The notes below the pieces were generated by a model. The model was not told the origin of the DNA and searched no databases. It was given only the letters and a program-made list of their open reading frames with translations. The position numbers and the translations under genes are program-made. A stretch of DNA of 64,000 nt from JAFGVL01 sp963663245 (GTDB lineage Bacteria; Bacteroidota; Bacteroidia; Bacteroidales; Paludibacteraceae): NCBI GenBank assembly GCA_963663245.1, contig OY760143.1:1054001-1118000 (forward strand). The letters are read 5' to 3'. Below are positions 63,591-64,000 of the stretch, one piece after another. Each line of letters begins with the position of its first letter. The stretch's first letter is position 1.

Positions 63591-63690
63591 AGTGCAATAT
63601 TTAATAAACAAGCATAAAATATATTTTTTTTTGTTTTACATGCTTATTTTTAACATTGAGGGTTAGTGGTTTATAGGGTAGTTGGGTATA

Positions 63691-63720
63691 AAAAAAGCCC
63701 CCCAAACGGGAGGCTTTTTT
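63691..63720 (-). terminator. Terminator of the edge outer-membrane gene
   Basis: AAAAAAGCCCCCC / GGGAGGCTTTTTT (one mismatch) around AAAC. Lies 16 bp beyond the stop of the partial gene at the right edge. Confidence 0.75.
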
Positions 63721-63736
63721 ATATTAACCTGTCTGA

Positions 63737-64000
63737 TTAGAAATGGAACATTAAATAAATTCCTCCTAAACAACCAACACCATATGTGTCAAGACCTCTA
63801 TCTTTTGTTGCTACAGATCCAGCATCGTCTTTTGTTACTTCAGTTTTAACTAAGGCTCCAGCAACCCATGTTTCAGTTACAGTTTCAGTTGGGGTGTTAG
63901 AAAATACGCCACTCCAAAGAAGATTAACTTCAGCTCCAATACACATTTTAGGTGCGAAATAATACTCAACACCGACTACAGGTCCAAACTCTAAGGTGTT
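63737..64000 (-). CDS. Outer-membrane beta-barrel protein, C-terminal fragment
   Basis: The frame is open from the right edge (64000) to the stop at 63737, 87 codons, so the gene continues outside the window. Visible: TLEFGPVVGVEYYFAPKMCI, a strand pair, then GAEVNLLWSGVFS, a Thr/Val-rich loop (NTPTETVTETWVAGALVKTE) and the final strand GVGCLGGIYLMFHF with a terminal Phe. This is the end of a small outer-membrane barrel of the opacity/OmpW-like kind; the family is not recognisable from the fragment. Confidence 0.6.
   Translation of the reverse strand, partial: NTLEFGPVVGVEYYFAPKMCIGAEVNLLWSGVFSNTPTETVTETWVAGALVKTEVTKDDAGSVATKDRGLDTYGVGCLGGIYLMFHF

Overview
The window comes from a low-GC member of the Bacteroidota, most likely class Bacteroidia. 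Evidence: SusC/SusD pairs, Por/T9SS C-terminal sorting domains, promoter boxes of the TAnnTTTG type with no clear Shine-Dalgarno sites, DUF4301 and DUF4861 proteins, a Rho with a long insertion, and the trp gene order B-E-G-D-C-F-A. No rRNA, tRNA, CRISPR array, integrase or transposase was seen, so the genus cannot be named.

Layout. 1-13.4 kb is mostly housekeeping: O6-alkylguanine repair, a secreted GH13 enzyme beside dihydroorotase, a GT2 glycosyltransferase, a DPP-IV peptidase, a sugar permease/ROK kinase pair, a ClC protein, a TPR metalloprotease-like protein and RlmF. 13.3-15.4 kb holds MarC, an orphan two-TM protein and several short dispersed repeats. Mfd and a DUF4301 protein follow. 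20.9-33.4 kb is a pectin utilisation locus: SusC, SusD, a PL1-like pectate lyase and two large secreted proteins, one made of seven tandem 86-residue modules. 33.5-39.3 kb carries SOD, a BspA-like LRR protein, a nitroreductase, a metallophosphoesterase and a DEAD-box helicase with a structured leader.

39.3-45.4 kb (minus) is a compact six-gene operon: PgsB, PgsC and PgsW (poly-gamma-glutamate synthesis) followed by a very basic exported protein, a probable outer-membrane beta-barrel and a T9SS-tagged YCF48-type beta-propeller. This is the best candidate for an undescribed system, possibly a Gram-negative route for exporting and anchoring a polyglutamate-like polymer. 45.6-52.3 kb (minus) is a second pectin operon (GH105, CE12, GH43, GH28, DUF4861), and a CE8 pectinesterase sits at 60.6-61.6 kb. 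Together with the SusCD locus they could strip methyl and acetyl groups, cut homogalacturonan and rhamnogalacturonan, and open the unsaturated products.

52.4-59.5 kb (minus) is a complete trp operon led by a leader peptide with three consecutive Trp codons, an intrinsic terminator and a competing antiterminator pairing: textbook ribosome-mediated attenuation. The window closes with an acyltransferase, Rho, and the 3' end of an outer-membrane protein that runs off the right edge.
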